From the NCBI GenBank assembly GCA_002419465.1, contig DIGE01000014.1:434001-498000 (forward strand): a stretch of DNA of 64,000 bases. Reading direction: 5' to 3'. Below the pieces are notes generated by a model. The model saw only the letters and a list, made by a program, of their open reading frames with translations. It was not told the DNA's origin and made no database searches. Source of the stretch: Geobacter sp. UBA5730. GTDB taxonomy: Bacteria; Desulfobacterota; Desulfuromonadia; Geobacterales; Pseudopelobacteraceae. Shown here in pieces: positions 44,272-53,784 of this stretch. Numbering within the stretch: position 1 is the first letter of the stretch; every line of letters starts with the position of its first letter. Both the position numbers and the translations under genes were made by a program.

Positions 44272-45651
44272 TCACCGTCCACGCCTCTCCGGTTTCTCAA
44301 TACCATGTTTCTCCAACCGGTATTGCAGGGTTTTGTAAGACAACCCCAGAATCGGCGCAGCCTTGCCAATCACCCAGTCGGCCCGCTCCATGGCCTTGAT
44401 GATCAAGGCCTTTTCCATCTCCTCAAAATTGATCCCCTCCGGCGGCAGCTCGAACGGCACCACCCCCCCCTGAGCGGACAGTCTGCTGATCTCGCCCGGC
44501 AGGTCCTCCGGCTGAATGATGCTGCTCTCTGCCATCAGCACAGCCCGCTCAATCACCGACTCCAGTTGGCGCACGTTGCCAGGCCAGGTATAGTTCATCA
44601 TCAGCTTGAGAGCCGGTCTGGAGATGCCCTCCACCCCGATCCCCGATGCCTCCCGATATTTGGCAACAAAGAAGTCTGCCAGGGTGATGATATCACTACC
44701 TCGTTCCCGCAGGGCTGGCAAATTGACCCGGATCACATTCAACCGGTAGTATAGGTCCTCCCTGAAGGCACCCTTCTTGATCTCCCCCTCCAGGTCACGG
44801 TTGGTGGCTGAAATAATCCGCACATTCAACGGCAGGTTGACCTTGCCCCCCACCCGGCGGATCTCCTTTTCCTGAATGGCCCGCAGCAGCTTGGCCTGCA
44901 TGGAGACGTTCATCTCGCCGATCTCGTCCAAAAAGACCGTGCCACCGTTGGCCGCCTCCAGGATACCGATTTCACGGGCGTTGGCCCCGGTGAAACTGCC
45001 TTTTTCATGGCCGAACAGTTCGCTCTCAATCAGAGTCTCGGGGATGGCGGCGCAGTTGATCGCCATGAACGGTTGGGTGGCACGGGGAGATCGATCATGA
45101 ATCGCCCGGGCGACCAGCTCCTTGCCGGTGCCTGATTCTCCGTAGATCAGCACGGTGGAACTGGTCGCAGCGATCTTGGTGACGATCCGGTAGACCTCCT
45201 TCATGGTAGGATGATCCCCGATGATGGAGGGGATGCGCTGGATCTCGGCCACCCGTTTTTGCAACACCTGGTTCTCTCGCACCAGAGTGATCCGCTCAAA
45301 GGCACGTTTGAGGGTCAGCAGCAGATTTTCCCGCTCCAACGGTTTTTCCAGGTAATCAAAAGCGCCCCGTTTCATGGCGCCAACCGCTGAATCCACTGAC
45401 CCGTGGGCGGTCATCAGGATCACGCACTGCTGGGGGTCGTCGGCCATGACCTGCTCCAGGAGATCCAGGCCGGACTGCCCCTGCATCTTGAGGTCGGTAA
45501 GGATTAGGTCAAACTCCCGCTTAGCCAGCAGGGCCAGGGCCTCGCGAACACTGGACGCCTCGGCAATGTCGCAACCCTCGCGCCGCAGGATCATGCTCAG
45601 AATCTCGCGCTGGGCCTTCTCATCATCGACAATCAGGATGCTGCCGTTCAT
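44272..45651 (-). CDS. NtrC-family sigma-54-dependent response regulator
   Basis: The 459-residue protein has three parts. The receiver (1-120) has the phosphorylatable Asp at 53 in LTDLKMQGQ and Lys in DYLEKPLE. The AAA+ domain has YGESGTGKELVARAIH, the sigma-54-contacting GSFTGA (usually GAFTGA), and FLDEIGEM. The C-terminal Fis-type helix-turn-helix has KALIIKAMERADWVIGKAAPILGLSYKTLQYRL. Phosphorylated by its partner kinase it activates sigma-54 promoters. The targets are unknown; flagellar genes are a possibility in this neighbourhood. It overlaps the kinase gene by four bases. A C8 run at 44463-44470 lies in the linker. Confidence 0.93.
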   Translation of the reverse strand: MNGSILIVDDEKAQREILSMILRREGCDIAEASSVREALALLAKREFDLILTDLKMQGQSGLDLLEQVMADDPQQCVILMTAHGSVDSAVGAMKRGAFDYLEKPLERENLLLTLKRAFERITLVRENQVLQKRVAEIQRIPSIIGDHPTMKEVYRIVTKIAATSSTVLIYGESGTGKELVARAIHDRSPRATQPFMAINCAAIPETLIESELFGHEKGSFTGANAREIGILEAANGGTVFLDEIGEMNVSMQAKLLRAIQEKEIRRVGGKVNLPLNVRIISATNRDLEGEIKKGAFREDLYYRLNVIRVNLPALRERGSDIITLADFFVAKYREASGIGVEGISRPALKLMMNYTWPGNVRQLESVIERAVLMAESSIIQPEDLPGEISRLSAQGGVVPFELPPEGINFEEMEKALIIKAMERADWVIGKAAPILGLSYKTLQYRLEKHGIEKPERRGR

Positions 45652-47069
45652 GCGTGTGTTTCCTCCAGTGGGAGTCGCACCGTAAAGGTGGTACCCTCGC
45701 CGGGCTGGCTGGCAACCAGAATCTCGCCGCCGTGGGCCTTGATAATCCGCTCGGTGATGGCCAGCCCCAGGCCGACCCCCACATCCTTGGTGGTGAAATA
45801 GGGTTGAAAGACCTTTTCAATATCCTCTTTTAAAATTCCAGACCCCTGGTCTTTAAAGGTCAGCTTGACCCAACCAGGCTGACTGTCAATTACAGCACCC
45901 AGGGTGATGGTGCCTCCCTCCGGCATGGCCTGGCCGCCGTTGGTGATAAAATTGGTGATGCAGTTGCGCATCAGTTCGGCATCCAGATAGAGCGGGGGCA
46001 GATCAGCAGCTAGTTCTTTCACGATGGTCACCCGTTGTTCGGCCAGTTTGTCGACCAGCACCGGCAGGGTACGCCCCAGCAGATCATCATAGGTAATATG
46101 CCCCTTGCGCAACTTCAAGGGGCGTCCATAACTCATGAAGTTGACCACCATGTAATTGGCCCGGCGCACCTCTTCCCGTATTTTGTCTGCCAGGGCAGTT
46201 ACCTCATCGGCGCGATCGGGACACTGGGACACCACTTCATTGCGCAGATGATCGATGGCAAGACTGATATAATTCAGCGGGTTACGAATCTCATGAGCGA
46301 TACCAGATGACAGTTGACCCACCCGTGAGAGGTGTTCTGCCTCGTAGAGCCGTTTTTCCAATACCTCCCGCTCCCGTAGCTTTTCCACCATCTCGTTGAA
46401 ACCTTGAGCCAGTTCGCCAATTTCGTCATTGCTTTCCACATGCAGGGTCACCGAGAGGTCGCCAGCCGAGACCTTCTTGAACTCCTCCACCAGACGTTGG
46501 ATCGGCTCGGTGTAGCGCCTCGCCAGGTAGACGGTGAAGGCGATCCCCACGGCAAAGACCATGCTGGTGGCCATCAGACGTTTAATAAAGTTAACCCGCT
46601 GAATGTCGCGAATGTTATCCAGCAGCATGTTAATCTGGACATATCCCCAGTGTTCATCGCCGACGATCACCGGCACCACCACCTCGTACGGTTTTTGGGT
46701 GAGGATCGTGGCCCCGTGCTCGGCCTTTGAAGATTTTCTGATACCTTTTTCTAGTTTTTTCAGGTCTTTGCGCTTGCCGATCTTTTCCGGACTGGAGGAG
46801 TCAATGATCTCCCCCTCGATATCAATGATGTTGATCTCGTTGATACCTTTACTGCGTGCCTTTTGCAGATATTCCATCAGACGGGAATGTTCCGCCTCGG
46901 AGGTCAGATCGGCAATACTTAACTGGATCGCCTTGGATATCTCCTGAGAACTGTCCTGGATCTCCTCCACCAGGTCGTTCTGTGAATATTGATTCAGCAG
47001 AAAAAGGGTCAGCATAACCAAAATCAGCAGTGACACCATGATCAGTACCAGCTTGGCATTCAGTTTCAT
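45648..47069 (-). CDS. Membrane-bound sensor histidine kinase (HAMP-HisKA-HATPase)
   Basis: The ATG at 47069 (MKLNAKLVLIMVSLLILVMLTLFLLNQ) gives 473 residues with a membrane segment at the start. The periplasmic sensor is about 130 residues (EIINIIDIEGEIIDSSS). A second membrane segment is near residue 160, followed by HAMP (RYTEPIQRLVEEFKKVSAGDLSV). The dimerisation/phospho-acceptor has the His in SSGIAHEIRNPLNYISLA, and the ATPase has MRNCITNFITNGGQA and DQGSGILKEDIEKVFQPYF. It phosphorylates the adjacent NtrC-type regulator. The signal is unknown. Confidence 0.9.
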   Translation of the reverse strand: MKLNAKLVLIMVSLLILVMLTLFLLNQYSQNDLVEEIQDSSQEISKAIQLSIADLTSEAEHSRLMEYLQKARSKGINEINIIDIEGEIIDSSSPEKIGKRKDLKKLEKGIRKSSKAEHGATILTQKPYEVVVPVIVGDEHWGYVQINMLLDNIRDIQRVNFIKRLMATSMVFAVGIAFTVYLARRYTEPIQRLVEEFKKVSAGDLSVTLHVESNDEIGELAQGFNEMVEKLREREVLEKRLYEAEHLSRVGQLSSGIAHEIRNPLNYISLAIDHLRNEVVSQCPDRADEVTALADKIREEVRRANYMVVNFMSYGRPLKLRKGHITYDDLLGRTLPVLVDKLAEQRVTIVKELAADLPPLYLDAELMRNCITNFITNGGQAMPEGGTITLGAVIDSQPGWVKLTFKDQGSGILKEDIEKVFQPYFTTKDVGVGLGLAITERIIKAHGGEILVASQPGEGTTFTVRLPLEETHA

Positions 47070-47196
47070 GTCAGCGCAACTCCACTGTAGCAGAAATAGG
47101 CCACAGGGTACCAGCAAACCGCCAGCTGCGCAACTAAAGCCGGCCAGCGGCAAGAGGATTGACAACCACCTAATTCACAAGGTAAAAAGATGGCTT

Positions 47197-48486
47197 ATGC
47201 ATTTTCTACCCCCCATATCCAAGACAGGGCAACGCCTGCTGCTCCGGGGCTTGGCGCTTTGTACCGTTCTTGTATTGTCCGCCTGTACCAGCATCATCCC
47301 CCGGGAGAGCCTGCCGCTGATCACCGATGAATCCTGCGGAGATCAGGTCAAGATCGTCTCGATACCGCTGCCGGTGATCGCCTCCAGCCCCAACGAGGGG
47401 ATTACCTCCGGCGCACTGACCGCCTTCCTGATCCATAACAGCCAGGATGAGGTCTACTCGCTGCTGGCCCCCCAGATCAACTACAACGAGAACTTCGGGG
47501 TGACCGGCACCCTGTTTGGCGCCATCAATCCCAGCAAACACCGCAACGTCGAGTTTAACCTGTCCCAATCCCAGCACACTAACTTCGATTATGAGGTTAA
47601 AGTCAGCGATAACGGCCTGCAAGACGGAGACCTGGAATTCAAGGGATTTCTGGGCTGGTTTGCCGATGGCTCGTCACGCTTCTTCGGTTTTAATGCGCGT
47701 TCACCGGATGAGCTGGAGACCAACTATACCAACCGTGAAATCACCTACAACCTTTCAGCAACCTGGTTTCTGGGCAGACATTACTATCTGGAACTGGGGC
47801 ACCGCTTCCGACATGTCTCCATCGGTCACGGCGCAATCACGTCGGTACCGTTCATCACCGACCGTTTTAGCCCCCAAGAGGTGCCGGGAGTCAGCGGTTT
47901 CACCACCCACGCACCGCACATCTCACTGATTTACAGCACCTATGATGCCAAGACCTTGCCTACCTACGGCGGCTATGCCCGCATCACCTTTGAACCGACC
48001 ATCAAGGCCCTGGGCGGCGCGGCCGATTACCGGCACTATGAGGTTGAACTCAAGGGCTATGTGCCTCACGATGACGCCAAGCGCTTCACCTCGGTCTTCC
48101 GGGTGATGTACAATCAGACCCTTGAGGATAGCGGCACCAAAAAGGTGCCGTTTCTTGAACAGAGTATTCTGGGAGGCGAAAACACCCTGCGGGGCTATGG
48201 CCGCAACCGTTTTATTGATAACAGCTTTGCGCTGCTGAATCTGGAGGAACGAATTCGCCTGTTCCGCTGGGAACTATTCAACGTGGCTGCCGATTGGGAA
48301 CTGGCCCCCTTCGTCGATATGGGGGCGGTCATGGAAAGTCTGGACAAGGCCCAGAGCCGTAACTTCGAGATCAACCCCGGCATCGGCTTCCGGGCCACGG
48401 TTCGGCCCAATATCGTCGGCAGGGTTGATGTGGGCATCGGGAAGGATGGACCGGCGGTGTATGTGGGATTGGGGTATCCTTTTTAA
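47197..48486 (+). CDS. Lipidated outer-membrane beta-barrel, BamA/Omp85-like
   Basis: The start at 47197 gives 429 residues with a signal peptide and a lipobox (ALCTVLVLSACTS), unusual for a barrel. The C-terminal half is a series of amphipathic strands. It includes GGENTLRGYGRNRF, the loop equivalent of the VRGY-type element of Omp85 barrels, and ends in strand VGIGKDGPAVYVGLGYPF with a terminal Phe. No POTRA domains are evident. It may be a surface-antigen-type barrel exporting or inserting an envelope component. It is divergent from the kinase gene and convergent with the ABC transporter, four bases apart. Confidence 0.75.
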   Translation: MHFLPPISKTGQRLLLRGLALCTVLVLSACTSIIPRESLPLITDESCGDQVKIVSIPLPVIASSPNEGITSGALTAFLIHNSQDEVYSLLAPQINYNENFGVTGTLFGAINPSKHRNVEFNLSQSQHTNFDYEVKVSDNGLQDGDLEFKGFLGWFADGSSRFFGFNARSPDELETNYTNREITYNLSATWFLGRHYYLELGHRFRHVSIGHGAITSVPFITDRFSPQEVPGVSGFTTHAPHISLIYSTYDAKTLPTYGGYARITFEPTIKALGGAADYRHYEVELKGYVPHDDAKRFTSVFRVMYNQTLEDSGTKKVPFLEQSILGGENTLRGYGRNRFIDNSFALLNLEERIRLFRWELFNVAADWELAPFVDMGAVMESLDKAQSRNFEINPGIGFRATVRPNIVGRVDVGIGKDGPAVYVGLGYPF

Positions 48487-48490
48487 CTGG

Positions 48491-50218
48491 TTAGATAATC
48501 ATGCCCTGCAGGCGAGCCAGTTCCGCATAACGGCCACCCCGTTTAAGCAGCTCCGCAGGCGCCCCTTCCTCCACAATCCGCCCCTCTTCAAGTACCAGCA
48601 CCCGCTGACAATTCCGGAAGGCCGAAAGGCGCTGAGACACCATCAACACCGTCTTGCTCTGCCAGTTTGCCGCCAGGAAGCCCAGAATCTCCTCTTCACG
48701 CCCGGCATCAACCGCAGCCAACGGGTCATCCAGCAGCAACAGGACCGGTTCCCGCACCAAGGCCCGGGCCAGAGCCACCCGTTGCCGCTGCCCGCCTGAA
48801 AGCATCACTCCCCGCTCACCAATCAATGTTGCCATCCCCTCACTGAATCCTGCCAGGTCGGTGGTCAGGCCGGCCCGTTCCACCCCCTGCAGGGCATCTC
48901 CTGCACCGCCATAAACGATATTGTCATTGATACTGCGTGAGAAGAGAAAGGCTTCTTGGGGGACATAACCGATCAGTTCCCGCACTGACGTCAACGACAG
49001 GTCAACCGCATCCGTGCCATCCAGAAACAGACGACCCGCTTCAACCGGCAGCAGCCGTGCAATCAACCGTAACAGGGTTGATTTTCCGCTGCCCACCGGC
49101 CCGGTGATCCCTACCCGCTCGCCGACCCGGACGGAGCAGTTGATCTCGTGCAACACCGGTCGGCCGGCATAGCTGAAACTGAGCTGGCGCAGCTGCACCC
49201 CCTGGTGCAGCGTGGCGGTCTGGCCGGCCGACCGGTGCGCCAATGCCGATTCTGCTGTGAGCAGTTCATTCAGCCGCTCCATCGAGGCGGCTCCCCGCTG
49301 CACCAGCGTCAGCACCCAGCCGATCACCGCGGTCGGCCAAACCAGGAGCGCCAGATACCCGGAAAAGGCTACAAAATCACCCAGGGAAATCGACCCGCTG
49401 ATCACCTGACGTCCTCCGATGTACAGTACCGCCAGGATACCAGCCCCGGTGGCGACGGACATGATCGGTACGACCAGCCCCCGCAACCGGGCCAGCTCCA
49501 GATTTTTCGCCAGGCAACGCCCTGAAGCCTGTCTAAACAAGCCACTAAAGTGTTCTTCACGACAGTAACTCTTCACCAGCCGCACCGCCGTGAGGGTCTC
49601 CTCCGCCAGTGATGAGAGCCGGGCCAGCTCCTCCTGGGTCTCCCGCGACAGCGTGAACACCTGACCGCTTACCTTTCGCACCAGCAGTACCATCAACGGC
49701 AGCGGCCCCACCGCCGCCAGGGTCAACCAGGGGGAGATCAGCAGCATCAACCAGACTGCAGCCAGGTAGATTATGACGGTGTTCAACAGACTCATCACCC
49801 CGAAACCGGCCAGCATTCGTATATTGCCAAGATCATTTGAAAAACGTGAGATGATGTCACCGGTCCGTTCACGACTGTAAAAAGAGAGATCCAGGCTCAG
49901 TAAACGGCTGAAAAGCGCCTCCCGCACCCGGAACTCCACCAGCCGTGCAGCATGCAGGATGGTGGTGCGTGACCATATCCGCACCAGACAATGCAGCAGC
50001 GCCAGACCGGCGATGGCGGCGGCATACCACCCGGTATGGCAACTGACAGCGGACGGTTGATTGAGCTTCTCCACCGCCAGCTTAAGCAACCAGGGGATCA
50101 GCAGTGCGCAGCCATTGGTCAGCAACAGCAAAAAGGCTCCGGCAGCATAACGCCACCGGAGCCCGGTCAAAAAAGGTGCCAAAGTATGTAAGTTTTCTAG
50201 CGCTGATCGTGTCTGCAT
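48491..50218 (-). CDS. ABC exporter (fused permease and ATPase), MsbA/MdlB-like
   Basis: The 575-residue half-transporter has an N-terminal six-helix permease (LLLTNGCALLIPWLLKLAVE, SFYSRERTGDIISRFSNDL coupling-type segment). The C-terminal nucleotide-binding domain contains Walker A GPVGSGKSTLL, Q-loop YVPQEAFLF, signature LSGGQRQRVALARAL and Walker B LLLLDDPLAAVD. It functions as a dimer and exports lipids, peptides or drugs; the substrate cannot be named. It follows ssb, from which it is separated by a hairpin. Confidence 0.9.
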   Translation of the reverse strand: MQTRSALENLHTLAPFLTGLRWRYAAGAFLLLLTNGCALLIPWLLKLAVEKLNQPSAVSCHTGWYAAAIAGLALLHCLVRIWSRTTILHAARLVEFRVREALFSRLLSLDLSFYSRERTGDIISRFSNDLGNIRMLAGFGVMSLLNTVIIYLAAVWLMLLISPWLTLAAVGPLPLMVLLVRKVSGQVFTLSRETQEELARLSSLAEETLTAVRLVKSYCREEHFSGLFRQASGRCLAKNLELARLRGLVVPIMSVATGAGILAVLYIGGRQVISGSISLGDFVAFSGYLALLVWPTAVIGWVLTLVQRGAASMERLNELLTAESALAHRSAGQTATLHQGVQLRQLSFSYAGRPVLHEINCSVRVGERVGITGPVGSGKSTLLRLIARLLPVEAGRLFLDGTDAVDLSLTSVRELIGYVPQEAFLFSRSINDNIVYGGAGDALQGVERAGLTTDLAGFSEGMATLIGERGVMLSGGQRQRVALARALVREPVLLLLDDPLAAVDAGREEEILGFLAANWQSKTVLMVSQRLSAFRNCQRVLVLEEGRIVEEGAPAELLKRGGRYAELARLQGMII

Positions 50219-50230
50219 TGGATTGGATAC

Positions 50231-50256
50231 GAAAAAGACCGTTTCATTTAAAACGG
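50231..50256 (-). terminator. Terminator overlapping the ssb stop
   Basis: CCGTTT and AAACGG (50239-50244, 50251-50256) form a six-base stem. The TAA stop of ssb is in the loop and a T-rich tail (TCTTTTTC) follows on the minus strand. It is short but well placed. Confidence 0.45.
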
Positions 50257-50682
50257 GATATCATCATCCTGGAAGGACGGCTCTTCGTAGACGGCGGTAG
50301 TATCGGACACAGCACCAGCGTCGGCTCGGCGGCCGCCGCCACCATCACCCTTTGCTCCCAGCATCTGCATCCGCTCGCCAACCACCTCGGTGGTGTACTT
50401 TTCGTTACCGTCCCGGTCGGTCCACTTGCGGGTCTGCAAACGTCCCTCGATAAAAACGGTCTTGCCCTTGGCCAGGTACTCGCCGGCCACCTCGGCCTGC
50501 TTGCCCCACAGGGTTACCCGGTGCCACTCTGTCTTCTCTTCCCACTCGCCGCTCTGTTTATTTTTAAAACGTTCGCTGGTGGCGAGGGAGAACGAGGCCA
50601 CCGCCTGACCCGAGCCGGTGTAACGGACCTCCGGGTCCTTGCCCAGGTTACCGATCAACATGACTTTATTGAGACTTGCCAT
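50248..50682 (-). CDS. ssb: Single-stranded DNA-binding protein
   Basis: The 144-residue protein begins MASLNKVMLIGNLGKDPEVRYT, the OB-fold start. It has VASFSLATSERF, TEWHRVTLWGKQAEVAGEYLAKGK and FIEGRLQTRKW. A Gly-rich flexible linker and the acidic tip DDDIPF follow, which recruits DNA-repair and replication proteins. AAGGAGG precedes the ATG. It is transcribed from its own promoter upstream. Confidence 0.96.
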   Translation of the reverse strand: MASLNKVMLIGNLGKDPEVRYTGSGQAVASFSLATSERFKNKQSGEWEEKTEWHRVTLWGKQAEVAGEYLAKGKTVFIEGRLQTRKWTDRDGNEKYTTEVVGERMQMLGAKGDGGGGRRADAGAVSDTTAVYEEPSFQDDDIPF

Positions 50683-50725
50683 TAAATACCTCCTTGGCTT
50701 GACAGGTGAAATTACAGCGGGACTT

Positions 50726-50755
50726 CTTATAGCATCACCACTGCCCGCCCTGCAA
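50726..50755 (-). promoter_or_regulatory. Probable ssb promoter
   Basis: TTGCAG (50755-50750) and TATAAG (50731-50726) on the minus strand are separated by 18 bases. The predicted start near 50719 gives a leader of about 40 bases with AAGGAGG before the ATG. Confidence 0.45.
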
Positions 50756-50831
50756 CCGCTTTGCCGGGCGACTTGACCGAAGCGGCAAAAACCGTTAATA
50801 CTTAACAGGAATTTTTTGAGGAGTTGAAACT

Positions 50832-51548
50832 TTGTTCGCTACCTTGCGCGCTTTCCTGTTCATGGGAATTTTTTTCCCGCTCACCTTTCCGATAGCCTTG
50901 AGCGCTATTTTTTGCACGCTACTTGACCGCAGCGGCCGCTGCTACGCGGCCCACGCCCGCTTCTGGGGCCGCCTTGGCATCTGGATGGCAGGGGCGCGGG
51001 TCACGGTAAGCGGTGTCGAGCGGCTGCCGGCCGGGCCGATCGTCGTGATGAGCAACCATGCCAGCAACTTCGACATCCTGGCCCTCCAGGGGTTTTTCCC
51101 CCGCCAGCTGTCATGGATCGCCAAAAAAGAGTTATTCAACATCCCGATCTTTGGGCACTCCATGCGCCTGGGTGGCTACATCCCGCTGGACCGGGGTGAC
51201 GGCCGCAAAGCCTTAAAAAGCATGGACGAGGCAGCCGGACAAATTCGGGGCGGCACGAGCGTGATCATCTTTCCGGAAGGCACCCGTACTCGTGATGGGA
51301 AGCTGCTGCCGTTCAAACGGGGCGGCTTTCTACTGGCAGTCAAGGCCGGGGTGCCGGTGGTGCCGGTCACCATCAACGGCAGTTTTCAAATCAATCCCGG
51401 TGGCGCCCTGCAGCTCTACCCCGGAGACATCACCATCCAGATACAGACAGCCATCGCCATACCTGAAGGGATCAGGCGCGCTGCGGCCGAGGACTCCCTG
51501 ATGGAGCAGGTTCAACATGCCATTAACCAGGGGTTGCCGCCCTCGTGA
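50832..51548 (+). CDS. plsC: 1-acyl-sn-glycerol-3-phosphate acyltransferase
   Basis: TTG start at 50832 with GAGGAG upstream; 238 residues. The N-terminal membrane segment is FLFMGIFFPLTFPIALSAIFC. The catalytic HX4D motif is in MSNHASNFDILALQ, and FPEGTRTRDGKLLPFKRGGF is the substrate-binding motif. It makes phosphatidic acid at the inner membrane for phospholipid synthesis. The next small gene starts inside its stop (GTGA), so translation is coupled. Confidence 0.9.
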   Translation: MFATLRAFLFMGIFFPLTFPIALSAIFCTLLDRSGRCYAAHARFWGRLGIWMAGARVTVSGVERLPAGPIVVMSNHASNFDILALQGFFPRQLSWIAKKELFNIPIFGHSMRLGGYIPLDRGDGRKALKSMDEAAGQIRGGTSVIIFPEGTRTRDGKLLPFKRGGFLLAVKAGVPVVPVTINGSFQINPGGALQLYPGDITIQIQTAIAIPEGIRRAAAEDSLMEQVQHAINQGLPPS

Positions 51549-51733
51549 TCAATGCGCCGCGCTATCTATTGCTGGCCCTGGCCGGCGTTGCCATGGTCGC
51601 CGGAGGGCTGTCTGCAAGCCACCGCCTGAAATCACCCTGGGACAGCCTGTCAGCCCTGCTGGTGCTGATCGGCGCGACACTCGTGCTGCTGGGGGCGCTG
51701 TTGGCCGTGTTGCCCCGTTTTTTCCTGGAGTAA
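51545..51733 (+). CDS. Small two-helix membrane protein, 62 aa
   Basis: The GTG start overlaps the plsC stop by four bases. The product has two hydrophobic segments (YLLLALAGVAMVAGGL and ALLVLIGATLVLLGALLAVL) with short charged loops and ends PRFFLE. No known family is recognised. Tight coupling upstream and a three-base gap to the next gene support its being real. A role at the membrane with plsC is inferred only from position. Confidence 0.65.
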   Translation: MINAPRYLLLALAGVAMVAGGLSASHRLKSPWDSLSALLVLIGATLVLLGALLAVLPRFFLE

Positions 51734-51736
51734 GCC

Positions 51737-52132
51737 ATGCAACGCACCGTGACCACCATCATGACTGGCCTCATGATCACACTCTGCCTGATCTGCGCCA
51801 ACGTCTGGCAACGCCAACAGTCCCAGTACCGTGAAGGGGTCGCCGGCGAGCAGCGGGGCAATTTCATGGTCGCCTTGACCGGCTACGAATCCGCGATCCG
51901 GATGTATCTGCCGTTATCTCCCACGGTTGAACGGTCCGCTGAACGGATCTGGAGGCTGGGGGAGGCCGCTGAAAAAAATCACAACCCCGAGCAGGCATTG
52001 ATCGCCTACCGCTCACTGCGCAGCGCCTTTTATGCCGTCCGCTGGCTACGCCAGCCCGGCTCGGCATGGATCGGCCGTTGCGACAGCCGGATTGCCACAC
52101 TGGTCCCGCAGCGCACGAAAGGGAACCCATGA
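51737..52132 (+). CDS. Membrane-anchored helical protein of unknown function, 131 aa
   Basis: An N-terminal membrane segment (VTTIMTGLMITLCLICANVW) is followed by about 100 helical residues with TPR-like spacing (GNFMVALTGYESAIRMYLPLSP, NHNPEQALIAYRSLRSAFYAVRWL). It is probably anchored in the inner membrane. GGAG lies before the ATG, and its stop overlaps the RNase J start (ATGA). No assigned family. The coupling with plsC and RNase J suggests a conserved gene set rather than a shared function. Confidence 0.72.
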   Translation: MQRTVTTIMTGLMITLCLICANVWQRQQSQYREGVAGEQRGNFMVALTGYESAIRMYLPLSPTVERSAERIWRLGEAAEKNHNPEQALIAYRSLRSAFYAVRWLRQPGSAWIGRCDSRIATLVPQRTKGNP

Positions 52133-53784
52133 ATACGGATCCATTAAGAATTATTGCCCTCGGCGGTTTGGGCGAAATCGGCATGAACATGATGGTGTAC
52201 CAGTGCGGGAGTGACATCATTATTGTTGATAGTGGCCTGATGTTTCCCGATGCCGAGATGCCGGGGGTGGACTATGTTATCCCGGATATCAGCTGGCTGC
52301 GGGAGCGGGCCGAATTTGTGCGGGGCATCCTGCTGACCCACGGCCATGAGGACCATATCGGAGCATTGCCCTTTGTGCTGCAGGAACTGGCCGTGCCGGT
52401 CTACGGCACGGCACTGACCCTGGGCTTTGTGGCGGAAAAGCTGAAGGAGTACAAGTTTGAAGCAGACCTGCGGGTGGTGAAACCGCGGGATTGCATTACG
52501 CTGGGCTGCTTCGGGATCGAGTTCATCCGGGTTTCCCATTCGGTGGTGGACGGCTGCGCCATGGCGATCCGCACCCCGGAGGGGATCGTGATCCATACCG
52601 GCGATTTCAAGCTGGACCAGACGCCAGTGGATGGTGAGCTGACCGACCTGGCCACCTTTTCGCGCTATGGCGACGAAGGGGTGCTGGCCCTTTTATCCGA
52701 CTCCACCAACGTGGAGCGGGAAGGCTACACCATCTCGGAGAGCTTCGTGGGAGAGGCGCTGGCCGATCTCTTCCCCAAATGCAGCGGTCGGATCATTGTG
52801 GCAGCTTTTTCCAGTAATATCCACCGGGTGCAACAGGTGGCCGATGTCGCAGCAGCCACCGGACGCAAGATTCTGCTGAACGGCCGCTCAATGATCGCCA
52901 ACGTGCGGATCGCCCGGGAACTGGGCTACCTGAACATTCCCGACGAGTTGCTGATGGACCTGAAAAACCTGCCGGATATGCCCCGGGAGCAGGTCTGCAT
53001 GATCACCACCGGCAGCCAGGGTGAGCCGATGTCGGCGCTGGTGCGGATCGCCATGGATGATCACAAGCAGATCAAGCTGGAGTCGGGCGATACCGTGGTG
53101 CTCTCCTCCCGGGTGATTCCCGGCAATGAACGGACCATCTCCGAGCTGATCAATCATCTCTACCGCCGGGGAGCCGAGGTGCATCACGAGAAGGTCTCGG
53201 AGGTGCATGTCTCGGGACACGCCAGCCAGGAAGAATTGAAGCTAATGATGAACATCGTGCGACCGCGCTTCTTTCTGCCGGTTCACGGCGAATACCGTCA
53301 TCTGGTGCTGCACCGCCGCCTGGCCACCAGGGTCGGCATCCCCCAGGAGCGCTGCCTGCTGGCCACCAACGGGGAGGTGGTCTGTTTCTATAACGACACC
53401 GCCTGCATTGAGGAGACCATTGATACCGGACGGGTTTTTGTGGATGGCAAGGGCGTGGGCGATGTCGGGGAGATAGTGCTGAAGGATCGGCGCATCCTGG
53501 CCGAGGACGGCATGGTGGTGGTGATTGTCGGCCTGAATCAGCACTCCGGCGCGCTGATCTACGGCCCGGAGATCGTTACCCGCGGGGTGGTCTACGAAGA
53601 CGAGAGTCAGGATTACCTTGAGCAGGCCCGCTTGATGGTCCAGGAGGCCCTACAGGAACTGAACACCGAGATGCGACGGGAACCGGACGAGGTCCGCCAG
53701 GCGCTCCGCCAGGCACTGCGCCGGTTCTTCAAGAAAACCGTGGAGCGTCGGCCGATGATTCTGCCGGTGATCATGGAGATGTAA
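52129..53784 (+). CDS. rnj: Ribonuclease J
   Basis: The start at 52129 (MNTDPLRIIALGGLGEIGMNMM) has AAAGGGAACCC upstream and gives 551 residues, the family's usual length. It shows the metallo-beta-lactamase motif LTHGHEDHIGALP, HTGDFKLDQTPVDG, the beta-CASP features LSDSTNVEREG, GSQGEPMSAL and SGHASQEELKL, and the late FLPVHGEYRHL. RNase J carries out 5'-exonucleolytic and endonucleolytic RNA decay and maturation in the cytoplasm. Its 3' end overlaps the convergent ispF by 14 bases. Confidence 0.94.
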   Translation: MNTDPLRIIALGGLGEIGMNMMVYQCGSDIIIVDSGLMFPDAEMPGVDYVIPDISWLRERAEFVRGILLTHGHEDHIGALPFVLQELAVPVYGTALTLGFVAEKLKEYKFEADLRVVKPRDCITLGCFGIEFIRVSHSVVDGCAMAIRTPEGIVIHTGDFKLDQTPVDGELTDLATFSRYGDEGVLALLSDSTNVEREGYTISESFVGEALADLFPKCSGRIIVAAFSSNIHRVQQVADVAAATGRKILLNGRSMIANVRIARELGYLNIPDELLMDLKNLPDMPREQVCMITTGSQGEPMSALVRIAMDDHKQIKLESGDTVVLSSRVIPGNERTISELINHLYRRGAEVHHEKVSEVHVSGHASQEELKLMMNIVRPRFFLPVHGEYRHLVLHRRLATRVGIPQERCLLATNGEVVCFYNDTACIEETIDTGRVFVDGKGVGDVGEIVLKDRRILAEDGMVVVIVGLNQHSGALIYGPEIVTRGVVYEDESQDYLEQARLMVQEALQELNTEMRREPDEVRQALRQALRRFFKKTVERRPMILPVIMEM

